Shown: piece by piece, positions 31,042 to 44,048 of the stretch
How the letters are laid out: each line of letters opens with the position of its first letter
Numbering within the stretch: position 1 is the stretch's first letter
Source of the DNA: Halichondria panicea
Taxonomy: Eukaryota; Porifera; Demospongiae; Suberitida; Halichondriidae
NCBI RefSeq assembly: GCF_963675165.1
Contig: NC_087379.1
Span: forward strand, 5,349,442-5,413,441
DNA: 64,000 nt
Direction of reading: 5' to 3'
Notes under the pieces: generated by a model
The model's input: the letters and a program-made list of their open reading frames with translations, nothing else
Database searches by the model: none
Told to the model about the DNA's origin: nothing
Program-made: the position numbers and the translations under genes

Positions 31042-33812
31042 GGGACGCAAGTTTAGACTTTACCACCAAAAAAAGAAATACTCTACCTCATCGTCAGATA
31101 AGGCTCCACTCTCTCTATGTGTATCATTGCCACTGGAAGTGTACGTCTCAAGCCTTGCAAGTAGCCTTCAAGTTCTTCACAAAAGAGATTGGCCCTTGCT
31201 GATGTAAAACCTGATGGTAAGTGCAAACATTATATAACATAAAAGTCATATCTGACTCATTCTGTAGGATGGAGCTGTATCTTAGAGTCTGACGAGCTTA
31301 AGTACTACAAGCTTTCTGAAGGCATTCCTTCTGTTCAATTCAACTTGACCATTGGATCAAATTTTTCTTGGCGGCTACACTATTACAGTCTTGAAGTATT
31401 GCCGGAAAATTGCCCCCTACTTTTAACTGTGCCTCAATCTCTTTCGTGTGTTTCTCGTGTGAAAGAGGTGTTCGCCCTTCTGGTTTCTTTAACACCTTGT
31501 AGAGGTAACTCGGACGAGCGATTTCTGTCACTGTCAGCTAATAGGGACGGAGGCTTTTGGAATGCAGCAGGTATATGTGACGTTATTACATACTTATATG
31601 AACTTACCCTATATCATTCAATGCAGGTACTTCAATTGTGGCACGCAAAGAGTCCGATATAATTCCCTTTCCAACTATTCGACATGTCAGGTGTGAGCTT
31701 CTTTGTATATCACCAGCTGAGAGATGTGCTGAGTGCACACGTTACAGGAAGACATTACGAGCTAACTGCAGCAAACAGTCTCGACAGACCACCCTTCGTA
31801 TCGAATCAAGCAGTCATGTAAACCATCGATATCTCACAAAAGATGAACTTAAAGAGCGTTTACAAGAAGTGCACAGACGTGAACGAACAATTGCTAAGAA
31901 GTTCGAAAGGCTTAGTGTAAAAATTGCTGCCTCGATCGAAAAGGATGGAATCAATGTGGATAATGTGTTACACGAGGATGTAAAACAGGTTATGGAACAT
32001 TATGGTGATGAGATTCTCTCTAAACATCCTCCTGATTCGTTTCCACACATCTTTTGGAAGCAACAGCTTCAGTCTGCCTCTCTACCTAATGCTCGTCAAC
32101 GAAGATGGCATCCTCTGATGATAAAGTGGGCTTTGTACCTCCGTCATCTATCTGGAAAGGCTTATAATACCCTCCAGCAGTCTGGTGTTCTTGCCCTACC
32201 ATCCCAGCGCACACTCAGGGATTACACCTACTTTGTCGAAAGTACCCTTGGGTTTTCTAACGCTGTAGACACGCAACTAATGGAAGTTTCCAAGTTTGGT
32301 GAGCTGCAAGATTTTCAAAAGTGTGTGGCTGTAGTCCTAGATGAGATGCACATCAAGAAAGAACTGGTATTCAGCAAGCATTCTGGTGATCTCATTGGAT
32401 TCTGTAATCTTGGGCCGATAAACGACCTTCTTCTGCGACATGAGCGTTCTCTGGAGTCCGATGCTCCATCCTCTTCTCTATTGGCTATAAATCAATGCTT
32501 GTGTTTCTTGTGAGAGGATTATTCACTAGTCTGCGATTTCCGTATGTGCAATTTGCCACCCGCTCTCTTAGTTGTGATGTCATCTTCAAACCTTTTTGGG
32601 AAGTAGTCTTTCGCTTAGAAAGGATGGGGTTCAAGGTCATAGCTGCCACTGCCGATGGTGCTTCACCGAATCGCAGTTTTTTCAACTTGCATTCAAGCAC
32701 GGAGTACAAGACGCTGAATCCATACTCTGCTGATGAAAGATACGTTTATTTCTTTTCAGACCCCCCTCACCTATTGAAAACAGCGAGGAACTGCCTAGCA
32801 AGCACGAAACGTAGCTTGAAGGTACTTGTTCATGGGTGTACGTGTACATGTAATTATGCGTGCTTTTTACAGTTTGAAGATAGAGCTATTTCCTGGAGCC
32901 AAGTGGTTGACCTCTACTTCCGAAACAGTACAACAGGACTGTCAATTGTACCTAAACTCAAGTACGAGCACATTTTTTTAACATCGTTTTCAAAGATGCA
33001 TGTTGACCTTGCCGCCCAGGTGAGTGTGCTTTTTTCTGCTAGTATGCTTTTAAATATTATTTCACCCTAGGTGTTAAGTACATCAGTAGCTGAAGCTCTG
33101 CGGCTAACAGGAGGTGAAGGTGCTCGGGAGACAGCTCGATTCATTGAGATGATGGATCGTTTCTTTGACTGTATGAACGTAAACAACTTCGTTTCAGGCA
33201 AGCACAAACGAAAGCCCTTTCAATATCCTTACAGGAGTGCCAGTGACCTTAGGATAAAGGTATGATTAATTAGTGTGTTCAGATTTAACGCATGAGTGTA
33301 ATTATATATAGTGGTTGGAGAATGAGTTCCTTAAGTATCTGGATGACTGGGAGAAATCTGTTTCTAGCCATAAGGAGCTTAGGGCAATTCACCGCAACAA
33401 GATGCTATTGAGTGATGCCACAAGAACGGGACTGAGGTTCACAGGTATGCTGTGTATATTATGATAATTATAAACCTTAAAACTCTCCTCCTCCCTTGCA
33501 GTTAAATCATTCATTGAAATGGTAAAGTATCTGTTCACCCTCCCTGGCGTACAGTGCTTTTTGAGTGAGCGGATCAGCCAGGACCCTCTAGAGAAATTCT
33601 TTGGCTGCCAAAGGCAAAGAGGTGGGGTTAACGAAAACCCAACTGTCCAAGAGTTCTGCCAGAATACTCAAGCACTGAGAGTGATCAACGGCTTGTGCAG
33701 AGACGTGAGGGGTAATTGCCGTGGTAATAAAGGAGAACAACAAGTTAATGATGATACTCCACTGCACAAAAGAAAAGCCGTGTGCAGAAAGCAAAAAGAA
33801 GGGAAACATTAA
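31042..33812 (+). pseudogene. P-element/THAP9-type transposase, intron-bearing and frameshifted
   Basis: Cut-and-paste transposase of the P superfamily. Recognisable parts in order: a 5' exon from 31042 (frame uncertain), exon 31268-31569 (LESDELKYYKL...), exon from 31627 with a coiled, basic region (KDELKERLQEVHRRERTIAK), the RNase-H-like core start VVLDEMHIKKELVFSKHSGD, LIGFCNLG, then ATADGASPNRSFF and YFFSDPPHLLKTARN, and the C-terminal signature FLSERISQDPLEKFFGCQRQ followed by RGG. Small introns (about 32821-32873, 33019-33070, 33260-33310, 33445-33502) separate the later exons with good GT-AG borders. The frame breaks at about 32490, where LLAIN ends and MLVFLVRGLF continues in another frame, and a further break is likely in the 5' exon. 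It is therefore inactive as it stands. No zinc-finger THAP domain could be read. Confidence 0.75.
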
Positions 33813-34034
33813 TAACTATATTATGGCTTTGTGTTGTGCTTGATCGAAAAAATTATAAATATACCCATCAATATAAATTTGTGAAACATATATTTGTATT
33901 AATATAGGAGCATAAATAATATAAAAACGTGATCTATATAAATATACTTATAGTTAGTTCATGACAACAGAGTTTTTCTTAGTCCCTTCGTTTTTTGAGT
34001 TGCTTTCTTCATCGATTCTTTATACAATTCCATA

Positions 34035-34247
34035 TTAAAAGGATTTTGCAAAGGAGAAACCTCGAATAGTTACGTACAGATCGACTATCATTGAAAGTAG
34101 AATATTTCCAGTTTCCGTGTCGATATCAGTAGTTAGTATATACCAATAAAAGATGACATCTTCATCTTTTAGAGCGCTGTGTTTCACTTTTTCTCTTAAG
34201 CCACTAGTCACTTCATGGGCTGACTTGACATTAAAAACGCTACGCAC
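34035..34247 (-). CDS. ORF fragment, probably mobile-element derived
   Basis: The 70 aa frame contains VKHSALKDEDVIFYWYILTT and VDLYVTIRGFSFAKSF and has a non-random, protein-like composition; downstream in another frame the text reads on as ELYKESMKKATQK-like. I believe this type of C-terminal segment occurs in multicopy sponge element proteins, but I cannot name a family. It is convergent to the P-like transposase and inside the same tentative borders. Confidence 0.35.
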   Translation of the reverse strand: MRSVFNVKSAHEVTSGLREKVKHSALKDEDVIFYWYILTTDIDTETGNILLSMIVDLYVTIRGFSFAKSF

Positions 34248-34718
34248 AACAATCTCGATTTGAGCAAAAAAAACCGTCTCTCATTTATGCAACACAATCC
34301 GCCTCGGTCAATCGCACCCAGCCAGCATACCCGGTACCCATACCACACTTCTATGACCGTACAAACCCGGCCTAGCCGGACCACGCCCATCTACAGCTTT
34401 AGCTTGTTGACACAGCCTCGATTAAACCGCAGATAAAGCGGATGTTACACGAGGGTACTTCCGTTACCAATCCCTAGGCGCTAGGCCCTCTTCCTCTTCT
34501 CAGTGCAACCATAGATAATAGCTCTGGTGCAACTTACAGAGCGAAGCTCCTAAGACTTACATAGTACATGTGTAGCGTAACATAATCTGTTTTGTGATGG
34601 ATCCGTGCTGTAATTTATAGTAAATTTATAGTACAAATCTATGAGATAAGAGTACAGATCCTAACCGGTGACAGAGTAAAGGGCAAACAAAGGCCGTGCG
34701 TGTCTACTCTCGAGGAAA

Positions 34719-37700
34719 ATGGACATACACGATGCTGCCAGTGCTGGTGATTTAAGTGGTTTACAAGATGCCGTCAGGAGGGGAGATGATGTCAACAGTG
34801 TGGATGAAGTAAGCTGCATGTGGGTATGTAGAGCTGAAGCCGCTGTGAAAGTCTGTTTTTGCTAGCGCTAGCTGTTGTGCTAATCAATAATTACACGAAT
34901 TTACGAGGTCGCTTGATTTCATGCTTTAATTAGTCTTGTCCCGACATATTCTTAGACAGTGTACCTCTCATTTGAGAGGTAAAGTCGTTCGTCACCATAC
35001 AGCCGTATTTCAGGCTATATAAAATATTAAATGAGGGAGCAAACCACTTCAGAACCATACTGTGGTGATATAGTTGATGCATGTGCTCTGTCACCGGAAT
35101 AACTGTGGACAAGAAATTCCATGGAACATTGAATTGGGCGGCCATGGGACTATTATTTGTGTTCGTGTGTGGATTTAATCTGCCATCCGAGCTAAGGTTA
35201 TAGATGTGTTTTCAAAACTCTCTCACTCTTGTAGATTGGGAACACTCCACTCTTGTTGGCAGCCAGTGGAGGTCACACTGACTGTGTTACAGAGCTGCTC
35301 TCCTCAGGAGCCGTGGTGGACCTGGCTGACAAGGTGAGTATCTGATACTAAACAGATGTGTCTATAGGACTGATGTGTCTATAGGCAGCATGTTCGTGAC
35401 CATAATATCACTCATTAGGAATTATTTACTACTAGTAGCCCAGAATCCAGCAATCTGATTGGTCAGTACAGGGTTTATATTATAGTTGTGACACATGCAC
35501 GAGTGCCACATGGGATATATTGGCTCAGTATAGTGACTTAGGCCCGAGGGCCGCAGGCCTCGAGGGCAAAGGCACTACTGAGCCAATATATCCCATGTGC
35601 GCAGGAGTGAGCTGTATAACAACTGATTTGTTGCATTCCTTGTGCATTCCTTTCCGCCGTACACATCACTCCTTTTATAGGACAACTAGTTTCAACTACT
35701 TGTGGTGGCTGTGGAATGCACCAGACGCATGAAAAACGTTTTCTGCCTACCACTGAATCTGTTTAACAGTGTTATACTTATAAAAGGGACCGTTTCAGGT
35801 TACTGGGTGGAGGATGGGCACTTTAGTCATACTATGCCAGTATCTAGATAGTGGCATAGTTCAAGGCTTGACCTGTGCCATAATTATGGCAGATATTTAT
35901 GGAACGCCGTTTGCAACAAAATTCAGGCAGAATGTGAGGCGTGTGCATCCAATATAAAATCGATTTTTGAAGATTGATTTTTAATAATCGATTTTTTACA
36001 GTTGATTTTCGATTTACACGTGAACGATCTTTGACAATCGATCTGATAATCGATTTTTGAAATTCGATTTTTGATAATCGATTTTTGATAATCGATTATT
36101 GAAATTCGATTTTTGATAATCGATTTTAGAACTGCTCTGAAGGTGGGCTGGGGGGGCCCCTGTCTAAAGCTGTATCACATGATACTATCCTTAGAGAAAT
36201 TTTGCATTGAAGAAGCCACTATTCATGACTTCTATTCTATCTGGAATCACCAAACTCTTTCTCAGCTCTTTCTCTAAGCAAGCTCTTTCTCTAAGCACAC
36301 ACAAGATGGCCAAATAAAACAGTGCTGGCGAGAAAGCATACAAAAATGGGTGCACAAAGAAACTAAATAAGTAGCACCAACTGAACAGTTCTGATTTTTA
36401 CTGTGACTTATGGCCCTCCTTTTTAATGGTTCCAAAAACAATAATGTTTCGCTCTTGCGTTATAGTCTATCATGTGAGATAGCTAACCAAGCCAAGCTTT
36501 GATTCCAGGCCGCGGAGAAGGAGTTTGTGCATGTTCTGAGTTTCAAGGGCGGCCTAACTGTAGCCTTGAATCCATAATCGGCCTGGATTCGAGACTAGTA
36601 TCAATCAATTGCGATTTTTGTAATCGATTTTTAAAAATCGATTATCAAAAATCGAATTTCAATAATCGATTATCAAAAATCGAATTTCAAAAATCTATTA
36701 TCAGATCAATTGTCAAAGATCGTTCACGTGTAAATTGAAAAAATCAACTGTAAAAAATCGATTATTAAAAATCGATCTTCAAAAATCGATTTTATATTGG
36801 ATGCACACGCCTATCACATTCTGCCTGAATTTTGTCGCAAACGGCGTTCCATAGATATTGGCACAGTGTTTCCTTTGATCTGCCCACTCAAAATGCAACA
36901 AATTTCCCATATTAACCTGTAAATTCTCATATGAACCTGTAATTTTCATGTTCACAACAACCATTCATTATTTTGTGTTTTTCAAACATGTTTTTTGTAG
37001 ATTGTATTATAAAAAACAATGAGAAGTAACTGTTCTGTTTTTGGTAATGACATAAAATTATAATGTTCAGTCGCTGTTAATACGTTGGTTGTTGGATGTA
37101 GGCATAGAGAGATTGATGGTAACGTTGCAGGTACTAAAGGTAAAGTTTGGAGGCATAAATTGACAGCAGTTGGTTTGTGAGTTCTGTTGCACTGCCATCT
37201 GTGAGTGATCAGTGTGTGCCAGTATGTTAATTGGCTTTACGTTGAGGATGTCTGAAACTGACTTCTTTTGACACTCAGAAGTTCTCTTGTAGCTGCGAAC
37301 TCCTTCCAAGCTTCGGTGTCCAGTTGTTTCCATTGTCATTTGTTCGTCCACTCCAGCGTTGTAGAGTCTAGTAGAAGCAGTTGCACGGAGAGAATGATTC
37401 GTTAGGTATTCCTTAATACTAGCTGCAGAGCATATAGTCGAGCCACTGTTTGGTCCAGTGTATTGTGGCCAATTGGTTTGTTCGAAAACCAAGTAGTTAG
37501 TAGGTGTTGGGTTTTTCAAGGCTCGAGAATTTTTAGGACAATCTTTTGGCAGGAGCTGCATGTTGGTAAAGCTGGAATAGCCGAACGAAGCATCTTTCAG
37601 GGTTTTCAGGATTGTTGTAGTGAGACACTACTTTTGGCTTGAGTTTCTTGCCTTTCAAGCCTCCTGCATGGTCGATTTTTAGATACGTCTTCTGTGTATT

Positions 37701-40700
37701 TCAAATACGACCGCTGTCCTTTTCAACTTCAATTACTTGAATTTGGCATGTTTCTGACCTCAATTGACGATGTTCGCTACCACTTCGTAGAGCAAAGTAG
37801 ACACCATTCATAAAAAGTACCGTATCAACCAGTGCTTGTGGAGTTTTGCATCCAAAAAGACCTTTGTTCCATAGAAGTTCTTCTTCTTCTTCTGTTAGAG
37901 GTTCAGCCTTCTTCTTTTGTGACCCTAGTCCAGCTCTCTGCAAGCGCTTCATTTCGGAGTCTAGGCACATTCGAAAGTCAGCAAAACAAGCATCCTTGAA
38001 CAGGTCAATCCCGGGATTTCCATTCCATCGCATATACCTCTGTATGCATGCCACTCACAATGTGGTGCAGTGTGTCAGGGGGAAATTCTGAGCCATCGTT
38101 CTTCCGAATCTGAAAAATGAAGCATTTCAGGTTCTCGGATAGTTCCTCGGATTTCAGGTCACTCAATAGTGGAATAACATCCCCATGGCACTTTAATCGG
38201 TACTCACACCAGTCATTCCATAGCTTGAAGCAGTACTTTGTATCTGAAGTTGTGCTATTAGGAATAGCACTCTTCTTCAATTTTTCCATCTCATTTTTTG
38301 TTAACTGAAGTGCAAATGCACGCACTTGCTTGGAGGTAGAGGCACTGCTTGAAGAAAGCTTCATTCACTTTGAGTTAGGTAGAGAAGATTGTGTAGGTTC
38401 TGTTGGCTTGTCCAGCTCCTCCTTCTTTCTTTGTTCTGTAGAAAGAGTAGCCAGCTCCGCCTCCACATTTATGTCGTAGAGGGCAGGGTCTATGGGCTCG
38501 GTCATTATTATGCCAAGTACTTCTTCAGAAAAGAGCTTGTCTAGGCCTAGGTCTTCGTCCGCGTCCATTCTTTCGGTTAGTTTTTGAAATGAACCTAGCA
38601 ACTAAACTCGTTAGATACTGTTTATCGGTTATCTATGGGAATTATAAGCCCGCAGGCACTCGTAGTACCCTCGCTTTGCTCGAGATACTACAGCAGGCCT
38701 TTGGGCTTATAATTCCCATAGATATCTCCTAAACAGTATCTAACTATTATGTACCGTACTCACCTGAAAATACGCTCCCTTAAAATTTACCCCCCCCTAG
38801 CCAGAGCAGGAAATGTATTGCAGATCTAACAGGAGCTATATTATTGGTTAGGGGGGCGTATTATAGATAGAAAATACCTCTGTTTTATCAGAGGAGGTTG
38901 GCCACGCGTCATCATTCATGTGACGTCTCTTCTCACGTTACCATAGATACTGAACAACTGTAAAGAAAGTTATGACTTCTCTTACTTCGCTGAATTTATA
39001 ACACCTGACTAGTTGTCTAGTTGGTCCAGAATTAGCTAGGCTTCAGCGATGCTGTATATGTAGCTTGCACTGTACTGACTCACAAGAATCTAGTAATTTA
39101 ACACTGTATGCACTGATAACTTGTCAGAATTAATGGAGGGGATCGCTGGGGATCAGGTTAGTTAATGAAAGTTTTATATTCAAAGTAGCCAGAGAGACAC
39201 ATACATTTTTCCACGTGTATGTGATGGAGACAGAATATAACATCTTTTCATGAGGTCCAGGACTAAAGTAAGCCATGAAACACTACAATGCAGACTATGC
39301 TATTTTTCTAAACACAATTTGTATAATTATTATGCCTCGGTGCGCATGAGGTATATACGGTAGTGTGTTTGTGTGTGTGTGTCTGTGTGTCTGTGTGTGT
39401 AGACTGCTACAGCTGCTCAAGGATCAATGAATTTAAGAGTTTCTATAGGCTTCTAGTCATGTTTTCTTGGAATTTAAATTGTGGATTTGCAAAATACTTA
39501 GTTCTCGAGTTATGCCTAGTTTTGCTTACTTGGAATGCCATTGCAGCCTTTTCAGAAGAGCACGTAGCCAAACTTGTTTACCGAGTGTTACTACTCTACT
39601 TAGTAGTTAGCTCTGCACTAGAACGCTAGCTATTCGTAGCTGTAAGAGTGAGAAGAGAGCTGCAAGGCTCTGCTGATGGCAGCCATTAATTTTAGACTTG
39701 AAATTTGGCATCGATCGTTTTTAACAACAATCATGGTCGATCATTGCAGCATGCAAATTAAAAAAATGTTCATCATGTGTATAAAATTAAGCTATTAGTA
39801 TGTATGCTATGTAGTTTTGGCATCTCCACCGCGAGGCATCAGCACCTGCGGTGCTTTCATTAATATTATTATTCATTTGGCAGGAAATGCAAAATACTGA
39901 AACTTCTACATTAATTGTACATCTACAAAAACATGCAGTTGCTTCTATCCTTGAAGATCATTCAACAAGCCATCTGATAGACTTCTGTTTCCATTCAGCT
40001 CCTCGACGGTGTGGAATTTCACTCATTCATTGTCAACAATTGCAATCAACAATAATAACATCATTATACGAAGCAAACTATAATAACTACCTCTTCTAAT
40101 AGATTTTGAGCGAAACAAAACATGGCGAGAGGCATTAGCACAGCGCAGCTTGCAATTAACACTCGTTTTGTATGGACAAGCAAGAGTTAGCTAGCTACAG
40201 ACAGATCTACCGGCAGTTAGTCGTTACGGTGGCCGAGAAGAGTCACCTGCCTTCGCCTACCACCACAATTAGTTGCGCGCGCTTAAAACTAATTTAATCT
40301 GCACACGGTCAAAGGTCAACGAATCATTCTACATTATAATTAACGCAACTTGTTGAAGTGTCCATTGATGCAGGTGGGTTGGTCCTACTACTATCCTATA
40401 TTATAGTGATTCATTTATTTAGACACTCTTCAAGAGTAGCTCTAGGACCAAATCCAACCTACCTGCACTGTGGCCATTTCAGCAAAAGGAATACGTTGCG
40501 TTAATTAGAATGCAGACAAGATTCTTTGACCTTGTGCAGACTGACCTGAACATTTGTTGGTTGTTCTTTTACTTTATTTGTGTTGTTAAAAGTTACTCTC
40601 ACTCTTGTAGAATGGGCGTACTCCACTCTATTGGGCAGCCTGGGGAGGTCACACTGACTGTGTTAGAGAGCTGCTCTCCTCAGGCGCCGTGGTGGACTTG

Positions 40701-43700
40701 GCTAACAAGGTGAGTGTCTGATACTGAACTGATGTGTCTATAGGCAGCATGTTCGTGACTATTTACATGTATTGCACTCACCTAAAAATACGCCACCTTC
40801 GAATTTAGACGGAACAAACTAGCTAGCTAGCTACAGATCTAGATTTACCTTAGAGTTAATGTTCCAGTATTTCCTTTGAAGATGTGTTTTGTAGTACACT
40901 GATGTGATAATTTTACTTGTGTCTTGCACTGCACTGGAGGTCTGAGAATGTTTTTGCGAGGAGTAAAGGAGGGCGTCTTTTCGAAACAGTTTTCTTAATT
41001 ATGATTGCGCATCACAGATAGCTGCATTTTTTGCTCGTTGCCAATCCTCTTCCTTTACTTTATTTATTCTATCACACAGATGTGCATGTTGTTAAAAGTT
41101 ACTGTATATGCTCTCACTCTTGTAGGATGGGTACACTCCACTCTTGTTGGCAGCCATGGGAGGTCACACTAATTGTGTTAGAGAGCTGCTCTCCTCAGGA
41201 GCCATGGTGGACCTGGCTAACAAGGTGAGTATCTGATACTAAACTGATGTGTCTATAGGCAGCGGACTTTAGGAAAGGCAATACAGTGGAACCTCCATAA
41301 AACGGACACCATTGGGGAACAGCCTTTTTTGGCCGTTATAAAGATGTGTCTTCCTTGGGAGGTTTCAATTGCCAGCTATGTATGCTCTATGAGCCATTTC
41401 TTGCTGCAAATAGATCTTGGAGCTTTGCTAACTGCTTCTTTAGTAGCTCATATAAGCTTTGAAAAGGCTGTAGGGACAAGCTACAGCTAAGTTTTCACAA
41501 TAATTACTATATCTCAGCTGTTCCTAATAAACTTTTGATACTGTGTAATGAATAACATCTATCACTATAATTATTACCAAGAGTGCATAAGAAGAGAAGA
41601 GTATCGAACTACTGATACCTCTACACAAACACTGTGCATAAAGTAACGTGACATCCTGTCAATTGCACGTGAGCAACTCGCAATTGATGACGTTTACGCA
41701 ACGCACAGAATTTGTTAATAGTGAATGAAGAGAAGAGGATCAGCTCGACTATATTGTCTCTATTTAGATGATTTTTGTGAAGAGATCGTCTCCTATCAGT
41801 GTGCAGTGAGCGCTCCATGAGCTCTGAACGTTAAACGCGAACAACTAGCTAGATTTGTTCGACACCACACCCCTAAAAACGTCACGGTTAACATTTACTA
41901 GGAGATTACTAGTAAGTTTACGATATACTTTATCACGTGCGAGTCATGTTACTTTGTGCACAGTGTTTGTGTAGAAGTATCAGTAGTTCGACACTCTTCT
42001 CTTCTTATGCACTCTTGATGTTATTCATTGTAAATTTGATTCACAGTTTATACAACAGCATGTGGTTTTAAGTGGAGTAGCGTACTCTTCCTAATGAACT
42101 CTTAACAGTATAATTATACATGCAGTTGTATAGGTGTACAATGATTAGTACATTCATGTGCTGAAAAAATTATATGTACATTAATTGATTCATAATTCTC
42201 TGTGAATTTTTAATTGTTTAATTTAAACTGCGTACTAGCCATTTATGTGTACTGCATTAGCTGGCTTAATACGTATGACTGTTGCGCTTTGGAAATGTAG
42301 AGCATGCAGTGAATGTCTGTATTGTTCAATGTACATTCATATTGTGTTGTCACTGTCTCCACTCTTGCAGGGTGGGGACACTCCACTCATGCTGGCAGCC
42401 CTCTGGGGTCAGAAAGATGCAGTAAAGGAGCTTCTCTCATCAGGGGCTCCCGTTCTCTGCACTAATAATGTGAGCACATTTACTTTATAGAGTACATAGT
42501 TACGTAGCAAACAGCTTTACATGTACTGTACACCTATACCTCTTACAGTAGTTAATGACTGAATAGAACTGTCATTTGTACCTAAATAGAAATAACCAAC
42601 TTCTTAACATGCAATTACCGTTGCCAGTATTGCTCTGTCAGCAAAGTACATGTTATATGCATTAGACCACTTTACCTCTTACAATGTATGATCACCATCA
42701 CAGGATGGAGACACTGCTCTGATGAGAGCCAAGGAATCACATCACCCTAATCCTTCAATAATAAAGTTGCTTGAGGAAGCTGCTGAATCACATGTGAGTC
42801 CGTACCTCAATAATGTATACACTGATCATGATCGAGTGTTTTAGTTTAAGAGCTTTTTCGTGTGGAATAAGTATAGGATAGACTACACCTAAGAGTAGAA
42901 TATGCGTCTACGTAACCTCCGCGGTTGCGGTTAGCCCGAGGCGCAAAGCCGAGGGAATCTAACCGTAACCAAGGCGGTTACTAAGACGCATATTCTACGA
43001 GTGGGTGTGGTCTATCTAACTTGGACTTCATTGCGCATGCGCGAGGCGTGGTTATAAAAAAATAAAAAAAAAAAAAAAAAAAATGGTTATAAAAAGCCAT
43101 GTTTGGTGCGTAGCAACAGAAATTGAATTTGTGCGAGCTGGACGAGCTGGAGAGCTGTGAGAGACACCAGTTGACAGAAAAAGACGGCTTCAAAACAATG
43201 AAAAACTACAGTAAAGCTTGTGAAACGCTTCTTGAAGATAACTGGAAAGAACAGACAAGTAAAAAGAACCTAGAACTATGCTAGAACTGACTGCAACACT
43301 ACAAGAAGAAGAATGAAGCTCTGTGGTGGAGTGGAGGGGGGTATAGAGCAGACTGGACCGGCATGGAACCTTAAAAAACTCAATAGAAAGTGTCAAGCGA
43401 CTGCTAAAGTGTTTTTGATGCTTCCTGGCCCCCCTTGCCCATGCCCAACTAGAAAAAGCAATACAAAGCAACAGTGGACATGGATATTGACTGAACAGAC
43501 TATTGCATTCTGTGTTTTTTATAATGTTTTTGTTATCTTCTTGTCACTTTCACTAAAAATTTCATTCCAACTTTTGAGAACTTCCTGCAAATTATTTGTT
43601 ACTTCCTGTAGAATATGCGTCCATTTCCTGTAGAATATGTGTCCACTTCCTGTAGAATAAGTACCTTCCTGTAGATTATGCTTCCATGTAATCTACTGTT

Positions 43701-43982
43701 TTTAGCCAATCAGATCAATTACAGATGATGTAATGTAGTCTAAATTAAATATACAGTATACATACATGTACACTATATAAGTGTCTTACATGTGTTTACT
43801 TTTATTTAAGCACTGATAACCTCAGTACTTTTCTATGGGAACAAACTGATACATTAATACTGTCAATGATGTAATTTAGTGGTCTTAACTGTATGGAGTG
43901 CAAACTACAGTTCCAATATTACACACACCCGAATAAACATGAAACCATTACATGTGCTCACCCCCCCACACACTCACACACA

Positions 43983-44048
<66 letters not shown>

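Larger units (their letters stand above)
30388..34482 (+). mobile_element. Probable P-element-like DNA transposon, inactive
   Basis: The borders are tentative: agggattggaaacgg at the left and ccgttaccaatccct at the right form an imperfect inverted pair around the transposase gene. No target duplication was identified with confidence. The interval contains the P-type transposase on the plus strand and a second conserved-looking ORF on the minus strand (34035-34247). Confidence 0.45.

Noticed and set aside
31345..31662. Independent 105 aa gene
   Set aside because: It is an exon of the P-like transposase; its end reads into an intron with proper GT-AG borders.
39851..40099. 82 aa ORF in intron 2
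   Set aside because: No recognisable domain or repeat partner; likely chance.
43313..43633. 106 aa ORF in the dispersed element
   Set aside because: It ends in the minisatellite part, is not kept in the other copy (internal deletion) and shows no domain.
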